This document shows positions 12,578 through 22,293 of a DNA stretch of 64,000 nt, piece by piece; within the stretch, counting starts at the first letter, position 1; each line of letters opens with the position of its first letter. The stretch comes from Agarophyton chilense (Eukaryota > Rhodophyta > Florideophyceae > Gracilariales > Gracilariaceae), in contig JARGXX010000138.1 of the NCBI GenBank assembly GCA_030374765.1, forward strand, positions 1,178,001 to 1,242,000, read 5' to 3'. The notes below the pieces were generated by a model. It was not told where the DNA came from. It saw nothing but the letters and a program-made list of their open reading frames with translations, and searched no databases. A program made the position numbers and the translations under genes.

Positions 12578-12898
12578 TTGATGCTGTTACTCTTGGTACA
12601 GTTAAAATGGTCTAATGTGCAAGCCCTGGGGAGAGTGTTCCCTAAGACTTCCGGATGTGCGAATAATGACAAGCGTCGCGTTCGGCGGGGCATCATTGCC
12701 CTGTATGTGGCTTGCGCATGCACTGTACACGTCGCTTTCGCCGCAGTCCCATTGGATGTAAATCACTGCAACCCGGATATTTGTGGGGTGGTTGCCAGCA
12801 TTGCTGGACAGTTGACATATTCACTGAAGAATTTTATATGTGAAGACAAAACCTCTCGGGATGCTTTATTGCTCTCAGAGCGGATATCGGCTAAATGA
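12578..12898 (+). CDS. Hypothetical short ORF with a possible signal segment
   Basis: 106 codons. A hydrophobic stretch (IIALYVACACTVHVAFAA, about residues 39-56) follows a basic segment RRVRR and is followed by a small cysteine-containing tail. This could be a signal or membrane segment with a late start. A frame of the same length on the opposite strand (12763-13083) also has a hydrophobic stretch, so the evidence is weak. It may be a gene fragment. Confidence 0.2.
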   Translation: MMLLLLVQLKWSNVQALGRVFPKTSGCANNDKRRVRRGIIALYVACACTVHVAFAAVPLDVNHCNPDICGVVASIAGQLTYSLKNFICEDKTSRDALLLSERISAK

Positions 12899-13950
12899 GA
12901 TGACGAGAGATGAAGGGGGAGAGAAAAGAAAGCACGCCTACTCAAACTAAAAGAGAAGTAGACATGTTGAAACACTGGTGCAGGGAGCGTAGCAGAGTAA
13001 GAGGGCAGACAAATAGACATACCCAGAAGGAAGGACACGAGCAGCAGCGCTGTTGCATATTTGTATCCCACGTCCGCCGTCAAGACGGTCGGAACACTTA
13101 CAAAAAATTACAGCTGCAGCGTATTCCTCTTTTAACTTCACTCATGTACACTAATGGACACCAATCAAAGTAAAAAGAAATACGGAGGTGTGCATAACGC
13201 CGAAGGGGGTAGATGCGCAAAAAAACACGACGAAGGGGCTGTGACACTTATCATAGAGTCCATGTAGATCCGAAACATAGTATCTGACTCCCAATCGAGG
13301 CGGCGTAAAATCCATTCCTTAGGAAAAAAGGACAAAAAGTTCCTGAAAGCCTACAATGCGAGAGCTATGAGATCCATAGTTGCAACCATCGGTCGCAAAT
13401 TTGTTAACAATCAATAAGCAATGACGTATGGAAAATGCCAGGTTAGCTAAACGCAATTAAATTGCGGTGCACGTACCGAAAACCCCTGGATTCTCTTGTC
13501 AAAAAGTAGCCTGTTTACGCAAAAGAGCCACAAGATAAGACTCAGGGTTTGTAAGGTGTTCCCGGTATTTCAGCAGGAGTCAACGATTGAGTTCTCTACC
13601 CTTTTGTCTAATAAAGACACATATACTATAAGCGTCGACGGATATATCATCAACCGTAGTGTAACGCACGCAAAGACAGCGGCATTGTAAAATGACTTAG
13701 AAAACGATACCTGCACCGTGACCGATATGACAGACTGATATATCACTCAAACCGACCTCCAAAATAGGATGCATTAGAATTGCACTGCAAACAAGACGCT
13801 TCGCCTTAATTGGGATCACCGACTGCTGTCGTCGATTACAGAACGTGATTAGCGCGCGCATTATCCTTGTCTTAATGAGGGAGGGAAGATGATGAAGTTT
13901 GTGGTATTTGCTGATTGTTGTAATATACTGCGGTAGAGAAACAGAAAATA
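12899..13950. other. No recognisable gene
   Basis: Only short frames (for example 13496-13690) with no visible domain. Confidence 0.4.
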
Positions 13951-14523
13951 TTACGCCCTCCGACGACAGATATCACAAGTAGGCCGTGACCTCTTTCTCA
14001 GTTTCTGGCAGTGGACACAGGTCATCCTCATAAGAGAAGGAAATCCAACGTCGAAACTGACTGGTACGATTGCGCCATGCACTTTTCGATCAGCCGTAGT
14101 TAGAAAGCAAGCAAGCAGTTTCTGCAGATCCTCCTGTAGGACAATCAAAACCGGCGCGAGCCAAGATTGCTGACTGTATGCCAACGGCCAAGTCCACACG
14201 GGCCTGATCACTACCACGGCAAGTCTCCACGGGGGATTGACAGGACGCTCCGAGATGTAGACTGGGAAGCTAGGTGATTCCAAGATGGTGAGGTTTATAA
14301 AAAGACCAATCATTTGCTCGTACCAAGGCTGACGCGGCCATTGTGGCGCCAATAACACCCAGCACCCGCCTTTAACCCCTGTCTTCCGAACCAATACCGG
14401 TAGAAAGTCGAAAGGCGGATTCGGAAGGCCTGCTCGACCGTCTCTCCAGTAGTCTTGCATCTGCGTACCGATGCACTTGATCCTGGCCGGAAGCGGTTCG
14501 TTGAGGGGGCGACACGAGATTAC
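13951..14523 (-). pseudogene. DIRS-like reverse transcriptase/RNase H, C-terminal fragment
   Basis: The minus-strand frame continues from the LTR of element A, but the part after the LTR edge reads like the end of a DIRS-type pol. It contains LLAPQWPRQPWYEQMI, the segment A-P-x-W-P-x-Q-P-W that closes the RNase H region in these elements, and ends with a short CxxC..CxxC-type tail (CVHCQK, CDICRR). The 5' part is missing because element A starts at 14524. A gag-like piece in the same orientation lies on the other side of A (21314-21845). The two may be parts of one DIRS-like element into which A landed, with loss of the RT core. No tyrosine recombinase follows. Confidence 0.55.
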
Positions 14524-15437
14524 TGTGGAGCAAAACCCGGCGACGGGAAGTGCTCTCAAGGTGTTCGAAGCCATCCTCCCTGGGGGAGGCAGACTCAGAG
14601 ACAGAGCCCTCCGTTCCACCCGTAGTATGGGGTGTAACTCCCACGGGGGATTCCGGCAGTACCGACGGAGGTGAGGGGTAGAAATCGTTAGGTCGGGAAT
14701 GAGTATGGGTATCCCAAAGAATGGGGGAAAATACGGCGAAGAGGAAAAACGGGGCGAGGGTTGGGCACTAACAGGCACCGGACCCAAGAACCAGAAAAGG
14801 GGCGAAAAAACAAAAGAAACCCAATACAGGGGCGAAAACCTGTCCTCGAAAGGAAACACAAAAAGCACGCAACAAGTAAGCAGAACCCCCACGGGGTATC
14901 GTGCACGCAGGTAGTCTGAGCGGTCCCAAGGGGGTGGTTGCACGGAACCCAAACGTGGGCACTCTCCAAGTGGAGTCGTGTCCCTACGCAGGCGTTGCTA
15001 ACCAGAGTCCGTTCCGGGTTGTAAGGCCGAAACGATGGCGACGAAGAACCTCTAAAGGTATCGAAGACCAACCTTGGTTGTCATTTACTCTGAGCTCGGA
15101 CTGTCAGATCTCGCCTCCCTAAGTAGGGCCCATTAACTAAACTCTACAGTAGTGCACACCTGCTCAGGGCCATACACGTGAAGATTCCACTGCCAGGGCC
15201 CAAAAATCCAACGTTCTAACAAATATCCGAAATTCGGTGCCAAAATTAAGCCACGTGTATCACGGGGCCAATCCAACCATGGGCCATCCGAATTTTCCCT
15301 TATAGGCCAAATATAACCAGAAAACAGTGCCACCTCAGCACACCTTAGAGGGGATCATAATCATAACCCTCGGAGGGTTCAATCCTCATTCTATGAGTTG
15401 CATCTTCAAGTATCCCCTGACTGGGCGTTGCTCTACA
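14524..15437 (-). repeat. 3' LTR of element A
   Basis: Starts TGTAGAG and ends CTCCACA on the minus strand. It is matched over its length by 20401-21313 with about two dozen differences. A minus-strand polypurine tract (AGGGGGAGA) abuts it at 15438-15447. Confidence 0.9.
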
Positions 15438-15447
15438 TCTCCCCCTC
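15438..15447 (-). promoter_or_regulatory. Polypurine tract of element A
   Basis: Minus-strand purine run directly before the 3' LTR. It is the expected plus-strand primer site and helps fix the orientation of the element. Confidence 0.65.
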
Positions 15448-15647
15448 ATTAAGACGAGGAAGAACATTCCGAGCCGCGGGTGTCTAGCTTTCCGATCACT
15501 ATACATACTTCTCTCCCAATGGGGTCCTTCACCACTTCTGAGGATCGCCACAAAACCGGCATATCGGTACAACTTTCTTCTACTCCTCCGACTTTCGGCG
15601 ATAAGCAACTTCTCGCAACAGCAGTCTCAACCAGCCCTCTCAAGTGA

Positions 15648-16416
15648 ATGAACCCATACGTCATCAACCCACTCTCGGGGCCATCGTCCTCCGCGCCGGC
15701 GGACAACGAAGCTCCCCAGCAGGGTGGAGATTTCTCCGATGCTACGGACCATCATGCGTCAGATCGACCTTGTCCCAGCGTTGGGTTCGGCCAACAACGT
15801 GCAGGACCTGTATCCAATCTTGGACGTGATCGACAACACCCAATGGGATCGAGTTCCAGTGGCAAATCAGCCCGCAGGGGAAGGATCCGCGCGAGACAAG
15901 TCTCCTGGCCGGTACGATCCGGGCTCCGGTAAATGGGTCTATTACAATCCCTTCGAAGGGGTTCGCATCAGCGCGGCGCAAGCACGGGCGCTGATTGACT
16001 CGCCTCGACCGATGCCGGTAGGACACCCGACGGGGTTCATTTATACCGATGATTACGAGTACGAGCCTCCAGTAGACCTGGACGATCCAGCGTTGGATAA
16101 CGAAGTGCCAGCTCCTAGTGGAGTACTCCCTGTGGAGCCATCTGCACCCTTCCAACCAGTGGGAACGACCTGAGCTGCAGCGGCGAATGCATCCGGTGGC
16201 GGTCCATCTGCTCCCCCCGGGTGGGGTGTGAACACCCTTGCGCAGGCGCCGGTTGCCACTCCGCAAGCGGATAGTGTGCGACAAGGCCTCGTGAACGCAG
16301 GCATTCCGATTCCCCCGGGTATGACGGATGTGAGCCAGATGTTGGCTTTCGCCTCGGCGTTCCATCAGGGTCAGAATCCCAGCGGTGGGGCGGGTCCCTC
16401 CACGGGCTTCCCGTAG
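15648..16416 (+). CDS. Antisense ORF of element A (env-position, unknown family)
   Basis: This ORF lies between the 3' LTR and the chromodomain, opposite in strand to gag. It starts MNPYVINPLSG in one frame, shifts by one base near 15745, and continues to 16416 through one in-frame stop at 16171-16173, giving about 255 codons. Recognisable landmarks are WVYYNPFEG, PRPMPVGHPTGFI and, near the end, NAGIPIPPG followed by QMLAFAS. The same landmarks occur in the antisense ORF of element B (VWYDPW, PRAMPPTQPSGYI, DAGIPLHL..QMLNLLR) and partly in C. It has no known domain, signal peptide or membrane segment. The frameshift and stop mean this copy is probably not functional. Similarity was judged by eye only. 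Confidence 0.55.
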
Positions 16417-16474
16417 TTCCGCCTTCGGGCAATTGTGGAGTCCATAGCTTGGCGACAATAGTTAACTTCTGATA

Positions 16475-16650
16475 TTTGCATAACTTCTTTTCTTCTTCCT
16501 CCCTAGGATCTTAACTTCTACTTCATCTTCTTCATTCCTTCTTAGGATCTTTTTCATCTTCGTCTTCATCTTCTTCCCTTCCTAGGGTCCAATCTTCTTC
16601 TTAATCTTCTTCTCCACTTCGTGGGTCTTCTTTTCCTTTTTCATTATAAA
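16475..16650. repeat. Pyrimidine-rich (CTT)-like tract of element A
   Basis: About 175 bp, almost only C and T on the plus strand with CTTCTT repeats, lying between the convergent ends of the antisense ORF and the chromodomain frame. Element B has a GAA-rich tract at the equivalent place (44367-44520); in both, the gag-pol strand is the purine strand. Confidence 0.7.
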
Positions 16651-16817
16651 CTGTCCCGATAACCGGTGTTGTGTTCCCCGGTTAATGGCGCTAGGCCGAG
16701 GGCCAGTAGACATTCCCTCTCAATACGTGTTCTTCGGGATACTCTCCTCAATTCCTCTTCAGAGGTCCAACATCTTCCTCACTTCGAGGTCGCATCCACA
16801 ACAGTTCCCGTGGTGGC

Positions 16818-17108
16818 TTACCCGACTTGGGCACGATCCAGACTTGGAGGCAAGGTTACCCGAGCGCGTCGGTGATAGGATAAAACCTTAGACATCGGAA
16901 GGTGCTCAATGGGTTCCACTGTATTCTCATCAGGCGAGAATCCGTACCATCGGACTTGGTAGCGAACTTCTCCCTCGGGGGTGTAGATGTGACGCACGAT
17001 GCGATCGATAACGAATTCCTGCGGGTACACTTTTCCCTGTTCGGGCTTCTCTTCCCTCTTGGAACGCTCTAGTTCCCTTGAGGGTGTCAACGTAGGGTCT
17101 AGACACAC
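16818..17108 (-). CDS. Chromodomain remnant of element A
   Basis: The frame begins MCLDPTLTPSRELERSK and contains a clear chromodomain: FVIDRIVRHIY, then VRYQVRWYGFSPDENTVEP, then a closing helix LPMSKVLSYHRRARV. In chromoviruses this domain sits at the C terminus of integrase and is thought to direct insertion to particular chromatin. Here no integrase zinc finger or DDE core precedes it. Between 17108 and 17633 only frames of unclear meaning are found. It is either a leftover of an internal deletion of pol or a retained targeting module. Confidence 0.8.
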   Translation of the reverse strand: MCLDPTLTPSRELERSKREEKPEQGKVYPQEFVIDRIVRHIYTPEGEVRYQVRWYGFSPDENTVEPIEHLPMSKVLSYHRRARVTLPPSLDRAQVG

Positions 17109-17632
17109 CCCGGTGGGCTCTTTTCCGTGTTGCGAGCGGGTCTCAGCACTTCGTCCAAACGGCGCCGAGTGGCCTGTGGGCTACGTTGTAACTTCCGTCT
17201 ACGGAGTCAAAACGGCCCATCTTGGGTTCTTCTTAAAGCTGAGATTTTCCCGATAACAACGGTGTTCTTAGATTCCGTGACGGTTGAGAAACCGCGACGC
17301 GGTAGCGTCTCCAATCTCAGGGGGGTAAGACTTCAACGTCAACCCGAGCTACGGGGACGAAGGTTGCTCCCGTGCAACGCGCCGTGCGACGGAGGCGGTT
17401 TGCGCGACGGTTGGTCGTCAGAGCCTTTTGATTGGCTCGGTGCCATTCGACGTGTGCCACACAAATGCGCGGGCGCCCCGTGTGGGGTGACTGTTCCTTG
17501 TGCGGGAAAATCTGCCTATGCGGATGTGAGGTGGCGCTTTCGACACGCGCTAGCACTCTCCTGAGCTGTCCCTGACGGGTCTCTCTCATTTCTTTCCCAT
17601 TCCTTAGGGTTCCAGTGTCTCCATAGGAGTTC

Positions 17633-18142
17633 CTATTCCCATTCCATAACGGAGAGCCAAATTTGGTCGACCTCGTCGTCGAGATCTTCCCCGTGCGGGT
17701 CCGCTGACACAGCTCGTTCCCGAGAAAGCAAGGTTTGAGTGTGCGAAACCTCAGTGTCTCTTCCGCGGCGGCGGGTGATCGTCGGCTCTGTAGGCGTTCC
17801 GGGTGCGGAGTTCTCCACACGACTTTCCCTAGGCGGGTTTTCGTCATCTTTTCTGACGTCGTGCTCGGCTGGGTCGGCGGTGATGTCGCTACCCATACGC
17901 TGGGGTTGAGACTTCTCTGTCGCCGGCTCGGTCGGGCTCGCCGTCTCACTGTGAGAACTAGATTCCCTGTCAGGGCGACTGGCTGACGCCGAAACATCGT
18001 CCTGCGAAGGAACTAAGTCCTCCTCCCCCTCCTTAGGCGGAGAGCCAGGAGGCTTGACTACCTCCGGTGGGGGAGTAACTCTGTAAGAGTTCGTTGACTG
18101 GGCCCTTGAGGGAGCGGGCCCAGGTTCGGGAGTATCCGAAGT
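17633..18142 (-). CDS. Acidic/Pro-rich extension in frame with gag of element A
   Basis: After the gag stop codon (TAA at 18145-18143) the same frame stays open for about 170 codons to 17633. It begins TSDTPEPGPAP and is rich in Pro, Ser, Glu and Asp (for example GDLDDE-like acidic runs near its end). It has no protease motif. It could be reached by readthrough of the single stop, or it could be the remains of a longer gag that acquired a stop. Which is correct cannot be told from sequence. Confidence 0.5.
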   Translation of the reverse strand, partial: TSDTPEPGPAPSRAQSTNSYRVTPPPEVVKPPGSPPKEGEEDLVPSQDDVSASASRPDRESSSHSETASPTEPATEKSQPQRMGSDITADPAEHDVRKDDENPPRESRVENSAPGTPTEPTITRRRGRDTEVSHTQTLLSRERAVSADPHGEDLDDEVDQIWLSVMEWE

Positions 18143-20173
18143 TTAGTTTTTCGAAGCGGACCCCACCGAATTCGGTGCAGCTGCCTCGAAGGGGACCTGT
18201 TGTTCCCCGTTCGCGGGTACAAGTTCTGTATCCCTGTCAGCAAGGTGAGCTCGGAGTATCCTTTCTTCCTCATAGGACCTACTCGGGACTCGAGCTTTCT
18301 CCTCAGGGGTCAGAGCCTCGTACTGAGCGATAATTCGTGAACCCTCCCCCAGGGGAAATGTGCAGTCTGGTGCTTTGTGACCACGGAGGTAACACAAATA
18401 GCAAATCAGCTCTGCCGGGTTCGGTTGTGGACGTGAATCCACGCGACGTGGTGCTGTATCCCTCCATCCGGGGCGAGTAAACCGAGCAGCGGTATTCGCT
18501 ACAGGTAGCGATGCGGCTGGCACCCTCCGTCCGTGGGTATAGAGCGCAGGGTCTTCATCCGTAGTCGGAGCGGATGTCGACGGCGACTCAGACGTACCCA
18601 TAGATTCGGGGTTACTTCCCATGAAGTGAATGTTATCATTGACCCCCACAGGGGTAGGGCCTCCTGCGAGTGACAAAGACGAGTTACCTCCAGCGGCGAG
18701 GAGTGCACTTGTCGGCCGACTCTTTCGGTTCTGCCGGGCACGGAGAGTATCCCCCTCAGCCTGGGCGTACTGAACCAATTCCAAGTAGGTCAGCTTGCGC
18801 TTCTCTTCCCGATGTCGGGCAACCAATGCCCTTATCGAGGGGTCCAAACCATCCACAAACATGGAGCATCTCTCGTAGGCGGGGAATACATTCCCGCATC
18901 GGTGAAAAGCTTTATTCAAGCGAGTTGAATACACCGTTTCGGTTTCCATCGGCTTCTGCAGCGTATCCCTTAATGCAAGGATTGCTTCCTGAATCGCATT
19001 TCCAGTAGCGTATGACCTCAAGAGGTACTGCACCGCTTCGGGCCAGCACGTGACTCCCCCTTCCGAGGCTCGGGATGATCCACGGACGGAGTTGAACTGG
19101 TCTTCAGCCATCCCCTTTAAGAAATAGGGTAATGCAAGATACGCTTGCGCTTTACTCATACCGAGGATTTCAGCCTCCTGCACGAACCTCGCAAGGAAAT
19201 CGAGCACCAGAATTGGGTCTGTTTCTGTGAACTCCCTCTTTTGTAGGGTGATGCTCAGCCTTTTGATGTAGTCCTTGACCTTACCCGTTCCGCGGGATGT
19301 TCGATCTCCCGAAGGGTTATCCAACCGGTAATAGCGGTACGATAGCAGCTTCCGATAGAGAGGATTCGTCGGTTTCAGCTCCCTTAATCCAAGGTGTTTT
19401 CTACCCTTCTTCCGTGTACGGATTGCCCCTTGAGAGGTGTAAGTAGCCTTCGACCGAGTCGCCCGGGATGACCGGCGTCCATCTTCACTATCCGAAGATT
19501 CGGAGGACGAACTCGATGAAGAGCGATTGGGATCGGAATCCGATAAATCCTCTTGGAGGTGAACGCTCTTCTTTGACTTGCGGCGGTCCCGTTTAGCGGA
19601 GCGGTGTTCTTCGTCTTCCGAAACGTCGGGTTTATCCTTCGAGGCTTCTGTGTCTCCGTCCATACGGATAATGGCCTCGAGGGTGTCCAGCCGAGCTCGG
19701 AAGCGTTCCGCTTGCACGCGGTGTTCCTCCACGAGGCTCCGGTACTCCTGGATAAAGACCCCAGGGGTACCAAAGCTTTCCAAAAGGGAGTTCACATCCC
19801 TCCTCAGGGTACGAAGGTCATCGGCGACTCCCCGCACCTGGGCGTCCTCCACCTTGAGGCGGAGGGTAGTAACCTCCTGAAGGAGCTCGATGTGAGCCGC
19901 GTTGGCGATATCAATTTGAGTCTCCAGGCGCTGTAATTCAGGGTCGGCCCGACTTCGGGGTGCTGCTGAGGGGGTCTCCACCACTGGAGCTGGGCCCACA
20001 GCCACGACCTCTCGAGGACCTGAAACCAATGAGGGTGCTCTCCGAGTGTCCGGATCGATACCGGAATCGTTCCGATCTTCGGGAATTGAGCTCCTCGACC
20101 TAGGCGGGGCCGGGGGCACTGAATCCGCTTGACGGTTCGATCCAGTCCTGGAACCACGGGTAGGCGGCGTCAT
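18143..20173 (-). CDS. gag: Gag of element A, intact 676 codons
   Basis: Uninterrupted from ATG at 20173 to TAA. The N-terminal third is Pro/Ser-rich and then coiled-coil like (RLETQIDIANAAHIELLQ to SLLESFG). A charged Ser-rich segment (LSDSDPNRSSSS, ESSDSEDG) follows. Next is the capsid-like core with KDYIKRLSITL, ILGMSKAQAYLALPYF, AVQYLLRSYATGN and MFVDGLDPSIRALVARHREE. The nucleocapsid zinc knuckle is CYLCYLRGHKAPDC (Cx2Cx4Hx4C, about residues 591-604). The same core is found in element B (37705-38205). It would form the particle of a non-autonomous element, supplied with enzymes in trans. It is the only undamaged gag in the window. Confidence 0.9.
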   Translation of the reverse strand: MTPPTRGSRTGSNRQADSVPPAPPRSRSSIPEDRNDSGIDPDTRRAPSLVSGPREVVAVGPAPVVETPSAAPRSRADPELQRLETQIDIANAAHIELLQEVTTLRLKVEDAQVRGVADDLRTLRRDVNSLLESFGTPGVFIQEYRSLVEEHRVQAERFRARLDTLEAIIRMDGDTEASKDKPDVSEDEEHRSAKRDRRKSKKSVHLQEDLSDSDPNRSSSSSSSESSDSEDGRRSSRATRSKATYTSQGAIRTRKKGRKHLGLRELKPTNPLYRKLLSYRYYRLDNPSGDRTSRGTGKVKDYIKRLSITLQKREFTETDPILVLDFLARFVQEAEILGMSKAQAYLALPYFLKGMAEDQFNSVRGSSRASEGGVTCWPEAVQYLLRSYATGNAIQEAILALRDTLQKPMETETVYSTRLNKAFHRCGNVFPAYERCSMFVDGLDPSIRALVARHREEKRKLTYLELVQYAQAEGDTLRARQNRKSRPTSALLAAGGNSSLSLAGGPTPVGVNDNIHFMGSNPESMGTSESPSTSAPTTDEDPALYTHGRRVPAASLPVANTAARFTRPGWRDTAPRRVDSRPQPNPAELICYLCYLRGHKAPDCTFPLGEGSRIIAQYEALTPEEKARVPSRSYEEERILRAHLADRDTELVPANGEQQVPFEAAAPNSVGSASKN

Positions 20174-20382
20174 GCTGCAGACACGACACCGACGATTCGG
20201 GGTAACGATGAAATTCGATCACGAGATTCCCGGAGAACAGATGACCTAACACAAAACAAAAATAAAAACCAATTCCACCCTTTCCCAAGGGGACCACTAC
20301 AACAAATCTTCACGACGGTGCTTCCTCTTCCAAGAGATATTCCAACACGTGGATGACCAACCCAAAAGTCCGAGAACGGATT

Positions 20383-20398
20383 CTAAGTCCGGAGACCA
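20383..20398 (-). promoter_or_regulatory. Primer-binding site of element A
   Basis: Reads TGGTCTCCGGACTTAG on the minus strand, 2 bp inside the 5' LTR. It begins with TGG, the complement of tRNA CCA. Elements B and C have closely similar sites. Confidence 0.7.
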
Positions 20399-20400
20399 CT

Positions 20401-21313
20401 TGTGGAGCAAAACCCGGCGACGGGAAGTGCTCTCCAGGTGTTCGAAGCCTTGCTCCCTGGGGAAGGCAGACTCAGAGACAGAGCCCTCCGTTCCACCCGT
20501 AGTGTGGGGTATAACTCCCACGGGGGATTCCGGCAGTACCGACGGAGGTGAGGGGTAGAAACCGTGGATCGGGAATGGGTATGGGTATCCCAAAGAATGG
20601 GGGAAAATCCGGCGAAGAGGAAAAACGGGGCGAGGGTCGGGCACTAACAGGCACCGGACCCAAGAACCAGAAAAGGGGCGAAAAAACAAAAGAAACCCAA
20701 TACAGGGGCGAAAACCTGTCCTCGAAAGGAAACACAAAAAGCACGCAACAAGTAAACAGAACCCCCACGGGGTATCGTGCACGCAGGTAGTCTGAGCGGT
20801 CCCAAGGGGGTGGTTGCACGGAACCCAAACGTGGGCACTCTCCAAGTGGAGTCGTGTCCCTACGCAGGCGTTGCTAACCAGAGTCCGTTCCGGGTTGTAA
20901 GGCCGAAACGATGGCGACGAAGAACCTCTAAAGGTATCGAAGACCAACCTTGCTTGTCATTTACTCTGAGGTCGGACTGTCAGATCTCGCCTCCCTAAGT
21001 AGAGCCCACTAACTAAACTCTACAGTAGTGCACACCTGCTCAGGGCCATACACGTGGAGATCCCACTGACAGGGCCCAAAAATCCAACGTTCTAACAAAT
21101 ATCCGAAATTCGGCGCCAAAATTAAGCCACGTGTATCACGGGGCCAATCCAACCATGGGCCATCCGAATTTTCCCTTATAGGCGAAATATAACCAGAAAA
21201 CAGTGCCACCTCAGCACACCTTAGAGGGGATCATAATCATAACCTTCGGAGGGTTCAATCCTCATTCTATGAGTTGCATCTTCAAGTATCCCCTGACTGG
21301 GCGTTGCTCTACA
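20401..21313 (-). repeat. 5' LTR of element A
   Basis: Partner of 14524-15437, same orientation, with the same TGTAGAG..CTCCACA ends. Confidence 0.9.
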
Positions 21314-21845
21314 TTAGCCATGGTCTTAACAGCCTTGGTCTCAATTTTTGCAGTGAAGGAGTCTCGCGTTGAGCGATTAGCCTCGGAGAACACGGCATCG
21401 TTGCTTTGCTCCACTAAGAAGGACATTTGCTTAGCCATGTCCATTCTGTGCTTCATAATGTTCTTGAAGTACTGTGCGCGAATCGTCAGCAAATAGGGTA
21501 CAGCGTTCATCGCTTCCTCGGCGAGGGCGAGGCGTCCGGCGAGGTCTTCTGGATTCCCACCTTCTACCTTTTCCATTATCAGCGCTGTGATGGCCATGTC
21601 AGTCCATACACCGGCGGCGTTGAAATACTCTCATTCCATAGCCTATCTTCGGTTCTTACTCTTGAGGGTTGTACGGAAGGCATGAACTGGCGGCTTCAAG
21701 ATCGCCATGTGGGTCGCAAGGTCATGGGGTCCTCGACCAAAGATACATCCTCCACTCACTAGCGACAGGGTGTTGATCTCTTGACCAGCCTCCGCGTATT
21801 GCTTGCGCTGCGGTTTGGCTGTCGCCCACGGTTCATCTTAGACTC
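21314..21845 (-). pseudogene. Gag-like ORF remnant (possibly DIRS-type) cut by element A
   Basis: On the minus strand, an ATG at 21845 opens a basic N-terminal segment (MNRGRQPKPQRKQYAEAG). The frame then runs, with two stops, through a helical segment EDLAGRLALAEEAMNAVPYLL and HRMDMAKQMSFLVEQS until it meets the LTR of element A. It lies directly downstream of repeat R1. The helical, basic make-up suits a retroelement gag. The presence of a DIRS-type pol tail on the far side of A suggests, without proof, that both come from one DIRS-like element. Confidence 0.4.
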
Positions 21846-22147
21846 ATTTTGTCTTAACTAGAAAATTGTATACAAAATCCAAAAAAATGTGAGTCCCTTC
21901 TTCTGCTCATCACCAAGACTTCTACCGAGACTCTACTGACTTTTAATGCTCCCTTCCTACAACGAAAATTCCAACACATCCTTAACCTATCAAGCACACT
22001 CATGAATATTTGTAAAGACCTTAAAAAACTGGAACGGAATCAATTGATTTGATTTTTTTTGTTTAATAGATGATCCGCTTCTAAAATGAACTGCAAAACA
22101 GCGTTTTTCAGGGTCTCGATCAGGAAGATCATCATTTAACAGCAATA
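21836..22147 (-). repeat. Dispersed repeat R1, copy 2, inner part
   Basis: Aligns with 6441-6744 in opposite orientation. Separated from the rest of the copy (24945-25893) by a 2.8-kb PIF/Harbinger insertion. Confidence 0.75.
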
Positions 22148-22293
22148 GAAACCGTACGTCTGGAAAATTCAGAAACGAACAGGACGAAAAAATTAGCATT
22201 GCTTTGCTAAAAACCTTCAGCAGATATCAGTTTTTGAATATTTCTGAGTACATGTACGCATTCCCGCATGATTCTATGTTCTGAGTATAAAAT

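Larger units (their letters stand above)
14524..21313 (-). mobile_element. Gypsy element A: non-autonomous chromodomain LTR retrotransposon (gag and chromodomain, no pol)
   Basis: It has two LTRs of about 914 bp in direct orientation (14524-15437 and 20401-21313), bounded by TGT..ACA. They differ at roughly two dozen positions by eye, so the insertion is fairly young. On the minus strand the order is: 5' LTR, primer-binding site, gag (20173-18143), an acidic extension (to 17633), an unassigned segment, chromodomain (17108-16818), purine-rich tract, polypurine tract, 3' LTR. No protease, reverse transcriptase, RNase H or integrase core is present. An antisense ORF sits at 15648-16416. The 5 bp on the two sides (ATTAC and TTAGC) do not match, so no target-site duplication is visible. 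It is much richer in G+C than its flanks. Confidence 0.85.

Noticed and set aside
12763-13083. 106-codon minus ORF with hydrophobic start
   Set aside because: Overlaps an equally long frame on the other strand; no independent support for either.
13951-14952. One 333-codon gene on the minus strand
   Set aside because: Its first half is LTR sequence of element A and only the part after 14523 is a (DIRS-like) coding remnant; the fusion frame is chance.
17127-17564. Plus-strand ORF in element A and Arg-rich minus ORF 17317-17997 as genes
   Set aside because: No domain, and the Arg-rich composition is that of an off-frame reading of G+C-rich sequence; the acidic frame 17633-18142 overlaps.
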